Of a DNA stretch of 40,598 bases, positions 37,312 to 40,598 are shown one piece after another. The notes beneath the pieces are model-generated. The model did not search any database. It had not been told where the DNA came from and saw nothing but the letters and a program-made list of their open reading frames with translations. Numbering within the stretch: position 1 is the first letter of the stretch; every line of letters begins with the position of its first letter. Source of the DNA: Thermincola carboxydiphila. Its GTDB lineage: Bacteria; Bacillota; Thermincolia; Thermincolales; UBA2595. The translations under genes and the position numbers were made by a program. Where the stretch lies: NCBI GenBank assembly GCA_016841045.1, contig JAENZX010000033.1, positions 1 to 40,598 on the forward strand, read 5' to 3'.

Positions 37312-37623
37312 TTGAAGGTAAAAACTATAAAACTATTGTCCTTCTTAGTGATATTTTCAACTATTTTATTTTTATACCCAGTTGGGAAATTACTACTAAC
37401 AGATAGCACAACTACAAAATCACTATTTATCGAACAATACTACGTGAAGATAAATTCCAATCAGAATGAATTTGATGTTTTCCGAAACTATATGGAAGCT
37501 AGCGGTTGGAAAGAAAAAGAACAACTGGGAGGTTTGCATATTTTTGAGAAATATGGCAACAAAAAACAAATATTAAATACCGATGTAAAAACCATTTTCA
37601 TTGATGGTAAATTAAATATCTAA
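37312..37623 (+). CDS. Small membrane-anchored or secreted protein
   Basis: I do not recognise this 103-residue protein. It starts at a TTG (37312) that follows GAGGGGTGAA. Residues about 7-30 form a hydrophobic helix that may be an uncleaved anchor or signal peptide, followed by a ~70-residue soluble part that is lysine-rich and predicted alpha/beta. It is the third gene after the riboswitch and is separated by 60 bases from the secreted beta-sandwich gene, so co-transcription is plausible. No homology is apparent to me. Confidence 0.65.
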   Translation: MKVKTIKLLSFLVIFSTILFLYPVGKLLLTDSTTTKSLFIEQYYVKINSNQNEFDVFRNYMEASGWKEKEQLGGLHIFEKYGNKKQILNTDVKTIFIDGKLNI

Positions 37624-37653
37624 TAATTTGTTTATTGAAGCTATGCCAACTAT

Positions 37654-37709
37654 AGCCGTATTTGGCCCAAAATGGCCAGATACGGCTTCTTTGCGCAATA
37701 TATAGTTAT
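37654..37709 (+). repeat. Hairpin repeat copy 2 flanking the riboswitch cassette
   Basis: AGCCGTATTTGGCC (37654-37667) pairs with GGCCAGATACGGCT (37674-37687), with only one mismatched or G-U position, around CAAAAT. The tail TTTGCGCAATATATAGTTA matches the tail of copy 1 (34978) in the same orientation. No T run follows. Confidence 0.75.
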
Positions 37710-37757
37710 TGAAAGCGTAATATACTCTCACAATCTAAAACAAAAAAGTATTACGTT

Positions 37758-38157
37758 TTATTTCGCTGCTTTTTTGTAGTATCTGACATAATCAATCTCC
37801 ATTTGTGCTGGGAACACAGTGTTTTTTAAATCATTACCTGGCCAATTACCTCCAATTGCCTACGTTAGGATTTTCACCAAGCATTTCCATTATATCAATT
37901 TCTCCATTTTTGGTCATGTTACCGTAAGTATCTTCGGATGCGAGTAACCAAAAGGCCGGAAGTAACCCTTTGCCTCGGGGAAGTTTTGCCTTAATATCAA
38001 TTTTTCCATATAAAAAGTCAACTTTTCCTTTGGTAACTATCCTCGCTGATGTATAGCTTTTGTTTTCATAATTTTCTTTTATTCCATTTATGATTAAATT
38101 TCCCTTACTAATATAACAATTTTCGGGTCTATCCGTATAGACTTGCAATTCATTCAT
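37758..38157 (-). pseudogene. Decayed GH16 beta-glucanase
   Basis: On the minus strand the frame from 38157 reads NELQVYTDRPENCYI, then YTSARIVTKGKVDFLYGKIDIKAKLPRGKG and the GH16 catalytic motif GEIDIME, then GENPNVG. The expected N-terminal part, including signal peptide, is absent. Just beyond, another frame gives IGGNWPGNDLKNTVFP and MEIDYVRYYKKAAK, the typical GH16 C-terminus, ending at a TAA at 37758. So about 100 central residues have been lost together with a frame change. The glucanase must be dead. It hints that polysaccharide-acting genes once occupied this accessory region. Confidence 0.85.
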
Positions 38158-38313
38158 CTTGGTCAGGGGAATTGGTAATGGTGATTTATATTTCAGTGTT
38201 TCTTTGAGATGGTATAAATTAACACGGCCAGACAGGATTTTGTCAAAAAAAGATAGAATAAAAAGAAAAAAGTCGAATTTTACAACTAAAGAATTAAAAA
38301 GGAGTGGCTTTAA

Positions 38314-38349
38314 TTGCAGTTCATTTTAGGTATAAAAGGAATGGTATAA
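38314..38349 (+). CDS. Possible 11-codon leader peptide
   Basis: A TTG at 38314 follows AAGGAG by 9 bases and opens a short frame (LQFILGIKGMV) ending at TAA 38347-38349, 37 bases before the large surface-protein gene. The good ribosome binding site is the only support. It could be a leader peptide, the remains of an older gene start, or chance. The rest of the 38158-38386 gap is AT-rich without a recognisable promoter or gene. Confidence 0.25.
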   Translation: MQFILGIKGMV

Positions 38350-38386
38350 ATAATAATTCCTTAATGTCTAGAAAGGGGAGTATAGA

Positions 38387-40598
38387 ATGGGCAAATCAAA
38401 GAAAAATTTTTTAACTTATGTTATCGTTTTTACTTTTATTTTAAGTTTTTTAGCTGTTGGGAACATGAAGGCTTATGCAGCTCCTATGATTCTTGAACCT
38501 GTGGAGGATACCTACATAAATAATTGGGGAGCTGTAGGATCAGGGGATAATGCCACGTTGCCAGGAGAAATAGTTAACTGGGTTGGGTCTATGGAAAGTT
38601 CGGGTTATTTTGATTCCAAGGCTGCACTTAAATTTGATTTAAGTAGTATTAGTGGTACTATCGTAAGCGCAGAGCTTAGAATACGAGTTTCTTATGTAAT
38701 TGGTAGTCCTATTTTAAATTTATACGGATTGAAGGGTTCAACAAAGGACGGATGGAATGAAAGTGCAGCATCAATTCCTGATACTTCAGGAGATGATCCT
38801 GCATTGTTCACAGGATATTCTATCGCATTTAGCGGAATGAAAAATTTTGATGTTACATCATTTATCAATAATGAGTTTTCAGGAGACAAAGTTGCAACTT
38901 TCGTTCTAACGGGCCAACCAACAGGAGATAGTATCTTTCTTTTTAACTCAGATGAAGATGTAAACTATGCACCACAATTATATGTAGAATACGACCCAGA
39001 TACAATACCACCGAATGCTCCCACTGTAATGGGAATAACTTCTGATTTAGGAGCAAGTGGATTCGATGGGATTACTAAAGACCAAACCCTAATTATAAAC
39101 GGTACAGCAGAAGCAAACAGTACAGTAGAGGTTTTTAGAGACGGGGTTTCTATAGGGACAACCACAGCCAACGGAAGTGCAAACTGGAGCTTTAATTATA
39201 CTGGGACGACACTGCCGGAAGGGATCTATGTGATGACTGCCAGCGCAACAGATGCGGCGGGCAATACAGGACCATTGTCGGCAGGCTTTACTGTTGTAAT
39301 TGACACTACAGCACCTGCTGTACCGGCAATAGCTTCATTTACTAATGATACAGGTGCTTCTTCAACTGATAAAATAACTAACGATAACACGTTAGTGTTC
39401 TCAGGAACTGCGGAGGCAAACAGCTATGTAGAACTTTTTAATGCCGATACATTTGACTCTTGGGGTGTGGCTCAAACAAACGGAGAGGGTAGTTGGAGTG
39501 TAGATTATTCCGGAACCTCTCTGTTCAATGGTACATACAATGTGATAGCTGTTGCAAGAGATATTGCTGGAAATCAGGGTGGTGTATCGTCAACCTTCAC
39601 CTTCACTGTAGACAGAACAGCTCCAGCAGTTACGTTGACAGATAATGAAGCAGATAATCTAGTGAAACAAAACGAGACAGTAATCATAACAGCTACCTTT
39701 AATGAAGCCATGGCGAACGCTCCCACAATAACGATTACTAATGGTGGAGTGGCAGGGGCAGCTATGACAGACAGCGGGGACAGCACTACCTGGATATATA
39801 ACTGGACTGTGCCAGTAGGAAATGCTGCGGCAACTGTTACCGTGGCTGGAAACGACATTGCTGGAAATTCATATGCCGGCGCCAATACCCTTAACTTTAC
39901 TATAGATAATACAGCGCCAACCGTTTCTATAACGGATAACGAAACTGATAATATAGTCAAACAAAATGACACAGTAACAATAACAACAACTTTTAGTGAA
40001 CCCATGACGAATTCTCCCACAATAACGATTACCAATGGCGGAGTTTCAGGAGCAGCTATGACAGATAGCGGGGACAGCACAACCTGGACCTATAACTGGA
40101 CGGTGCCTGTCGGGAATGAAACAGCTAATGTAACAGTAGCAGGCACTGATTTGGCCGGTAATACCTACGTCGAAAGTGATACTTTGACCTTCGCGATAGA
40201 TAACGCGGCCCCTACAATAAACAGTCTCAGTCCAGCAGATGAAGCTGTGAATATAGGAATAAATGACAACCTGGTATTAACATTTACTGAAAATATAGCA
40301 GTTGGAACTGGAAATATAACGATAAAAAAATCGTTAGATAATAGTATAATAGAGGCAATCGATGTAACGGGACCAAAAGTTGCAGGTGGAGGAACAAATA
40401 CAATTACCATAAATCCGGACTCAACTTTTGACACTGGAACAGGATATTATCTGGAAATAGCAGCTACAGCATTTAGTGATATGGCAGGCAACAGCTTTTC
40501 AGGTATAGCAGATGCAACAACCTGGAATTTTACCACAATTTCTTCAAATAACGCTAATCTGTCGAACCTTACCTTAAGTGCTGGCACACTAAGCCCGG
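38387..40598 (+). CDS. Large multi-domain surface protein, 3' end beyond window
   Basis: The frame opens at ATG 38387, after AAAGGGGAG, and stays open to the window edge: 737 codons without a stop. A signal peptide (residues 1 to about 32, KAYA|AP) is followed by a DNRLRE-like domain (about 33-200, with ALKFDLSSISGTIVSAELRI), two bacterial Ig-like domains each ending in AGN (about 205-405), two near-identical 98-residue Ig-like repeats (about 409-604), an SbsA-like Ig domain, and the start of a cadherin-like beta-sandwich (NANLSNLTLSAGTLSP). This is a typical modular surface or S-layer-associated adhesin; an anchoring module is expected downstream but not seen. Confidence 0.9.
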   Translation, partial: MGKSKKNFLTYVIVFTFILSFLAVGNMKAYAAPMILEPVEDTYINNWGAVGSGDNATLPGEIVNWVGSMESSGYFDSKAALKFDLSSISGTIVSAELRIRVSYVIGSPILNLYGLKGSTKDGWNESAASIPDTSGDDPALFTGYSIAFSGMKNFDVTSFINNEFSGDKVATFVLTGQPTGDSIFLFNSDEDVNYAPQLYVEYDPDTIPPNAPTVMGITSDLGASGFDGITKDQTLIINGTAEANSTVEVFRDGVSIGTTTANGSANWSFNYTGTTLPEGIYVMTASATDAAGNTGPLSAGFTVVIDTTAPAVPAIASFTNDTGASSTDKITNDNTLVFSGTAEANSYVELFNADTFDSWGVAQTNGEGSWSVDYSGTSLFNGTYNVIAVARDIAGNQGGVSSTFTFTVDRTAPAVTLTDNEADNLVKQNETVIITATFNEAMANAPTITITNGGVAGAAMTDSGDSTTWIYNWTVPVGNAAATVTVAGNDIAGNSYAGANTLNFTIDNTAPTVSITDNETDNIVKQNDTVTITTTFSEPMTNSPTITITNGGVSGAAMTDSGDSTTWTYNWTVPVGNETANVTVAGTDLAGNTYVESDTLTFAIDNAAPTINSLSPADEAVNIGINDNLVLTFTENIAVGTGNITIKKSLDNSIIEAIDVTGPKVAGGGTNTITINPDSTFDTGTGYYLEIAATAFSDMAGNSFSGIADATTWNFTTISSNNANLSNLTLSAGTLSP
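39611..40198 (+). repeat. Tandem 294-bp repeat coding two Ig-like domains
   Basis: Two adjacent units of 294 bp (98 codons), starting at 39611 and 39905, share most of their sequence, for example NAPTITITNGGV versus NSPTITITNGGV and GAAMTDSGDSTTW in both. The next domain starts at 40199 with the same DNxAP opening but then diverges. This indicates recent internal duplication. Confidence 0.85.

Noticed and set aside
39574-40080. Long antisense open frame in the surface-protein repeats
   Set aside because: It mirrors the repetitive Thr/Ala/Val-rich coding sequence of the sense gene, lacks a ribosome binding site and has low-complexity composition.
36-40598. CRISPR array, tRNA or rRNA genes
   Set aside because: I looked for regularly spaced direct repeats and for cloverleaf or rRNA-like sequence and saw none. 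The TAGTGGG repeats have no regular spacers. A computed scan was not possible.

Overview
The window looks like a chromosome segment from an anaerobic, endospore-type Firmicute (Clostridia; Peptococcaceae/Desulfotomaculales-like is my best guess, not proven). The grounds are a T-box leader, a glmS ribozyme, a class I cyclic-di-GMP riboswitch, a cdaA-cdaR-glmM cluster, DUF881/small-basic-protein genes, several TTG/GTG starts with strong GGAGG-type ribosome binding sites, and secreted proteins with copper-amine-oxidase-N-like domains.

Layout. (1) 1-3.6 kb: the end of argF, then argG, a small two-helix membrane protein, and argH (arginine synthesis), closed by a bidirectional terminator shared with a convergent membrane-anchored coiled-coil protein. 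(2) 4.5-5.75 kb: aspartate kinase with its own promoter. (3) 5.77-19.1 kb: a promoter, a T-box leader (probable Leu specifier) and a long branched-chain amino acid operon, ilvD-ilvB-ilvN-ilvC-ilvB2-leuA-leuC-leuD-leuB-cimA, ended by two tandem terminators. With citramalate synthase present, the operon can in principle make Val, Leu and Ile from pyruvate and acetyl-CoA without threonine deaminase. The second acetolactate synthase lacks the Trp tied to 2-ketobutyrate preference. (4) 19.4-23.1 kb: a full-length acetyl-CoA synthetase, a long gene-poor stretch holding a ~234-nt imperfect hairpin, a small unknown gene, and an AcsA-type acyl-CoA synthetase that has lost its centre in frame. (5) 23.4-26.3 kb: a membrane-anchored lytic transglycosylase, then DUF881-sbp-DUF881 on the minus strand. 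(6) 26.5-33.6 kb: cdaA, cdaR, a COG2509-like FAD protein, glmM, a glmS ribozyme and glmS; this couples c-di-AMP synthesis to amino-sugar/cell-wall precursor supply. (7) 33.7-40.6 kb: an accessory, visibly more AT-rich region with a gene remnant, an unknown gene, a c-di-GMP riboswitch plus terminator ahead of secreted proteins, a pair of matching hairpin repeats flanking that cassette, a decayed GH16 glucanase, and the start of a large multi-domain surface protein that runs off the window.

Degenerate TAGTGGGTAGTG-type repeats and their complements are scattered through intergenic gaps (7.8, 17.4, 23.2, 31.3-31.5 kb) and also occupy the P1 region of the glmS ribozyme. The best candidates for something undescribed are the 21.7-21.9 kb hairpin element, the in-frame 'mini-AcsA', the divergent second acetolactate synthase, and the riboswitch cassette between repeat copies. 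I found no CRISPR array, tRNA, rRNA, complete insertion sequence or defence system.
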